A DNA stretch of 6,483 nucleotides, from positions 1 to 6,483 of the forward strand of contig JALRJA010000363.1 in NCBI GenBank assembly GCA_023255235.1, written 5' to 3'. This DNA comes from Flaviramulus sp. Lineage in GTDB: Bacteria > Bacteroidota > Bacteroidia > Flavobacteriales > Flavobacteriaceae. The position numbers and the translations under genes were made by a program. Positions 6,360 to 6,483 of the stretch are shown one piece after another. The first letter of the stretch is position 1. Each line of letters starts with the position of its first letter. Under the pieces are notes generated by a model, which saw nothing but the letters and a program-made list of their open reading frames with translations, was not told the DNA's origin and made no database searches.

Positions 6360-6483
6360 TAGATTTAGATAATAAAATTTCTGCGGATAAAGAGATAATT
6401 CAATTTAGTGGTGACGAATTAAAAAAAAGACAATATTTAACCGGTTTAAGCATAGAAGATTTAGAGTTAATATTACATCCAAT
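6335..6483 (+). CDS. gltB: Internal fragment resembling glutamate synthase large subunit (both ends missing)
   Basis: The frame with codons starting at 6335 is open to the window edge for 49 codons and is offset by one base from the thioredoxin frame. It reads LAKYNKQIIDLDNK, then a short charged region, then ELKKRQYLTGLSIEDLELIL (6416-6475) and HP, with the next codon beginning AT. This matches the style of the central region of GltB, where a (K/R)RQ-x-x-x-G(Y/L)-x-x-ED-x-x-x-(I/V)LxPM segment precedes the GSMGDDTP motif between the glutamine amidotransferase domain and the synthase domain. GltB makes glutamate from 2-oxoglutarate and glutamine and is about 1500 residues long, so this is an interior piece with about 450 upstream residues absent. 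No start codon or ribosome site is present. The assignment is by remembered family pattern over about 30 residues, hence moderate confidence. Confidence 0.6.
   Translation, partial: MAKYNKQIIDLDNKISADKEIIQFSGDELKKRQYLTGLSIEDLELILHP

Overview
The window looks like chromosomal DNA from a marine-type member of the Flavobacteriaceae (Bacteroidota). The evidence is low G+C content, A-rich leaders without Shine-Dalgarno sequences, TAnnTTTG promoter boxes (the Bacteroidota -7 consensus), a Bacteroidota-style signal peptide (LLA|Q) and a Mfd protein of Bacteroidota character. The odd length (6483 bases), with a gene cut at each end, suggests a complete short contig, possibly metagenomic.

Layout. On the minus strand are three genes: a membrane-anchored hypothetical protein cut by the left edge (1-405), a small exported hypothetical protein with a GTG start (545-880), and a TerB-like all-helical protein (997-1428). 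A 327-base divergent intergenic region (1429-1755) follows. It carries a roughly 170-base structured element (1502-1673) whose ends pair with each other and enclose a GC-rich hairpin, with one promoter candidate facing each flanking gene. On the plus strand, a complete mfd gene (1756-5154, transcription-repair coupling factor) is followed 41 bases later by an exported TlpA/thioredoxin-like protein (5196-6359), probably co-transcribed with it.

The right end is abnormal. The thioredoxin domain stops about halfway, just after its CxxC active site and a Gly-Trp-Gln segment. The reading frame one base earlier then continues to the window edge as what looks like an internal piece of the glutamate synthase large subunit (GltB). 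Either the genome has a deletion or rearrangement here, or the contig is a mis-join; I consider the mis-join at least as likely.

Functionally only mfd is housekeeping and well understood (DNA repair coupled to transcription). No defence system, CRISPR array, transposase, tRNA or rRNA gene is visible. The most interesting items are the structured intergenic element and the junction near 6333-6344.
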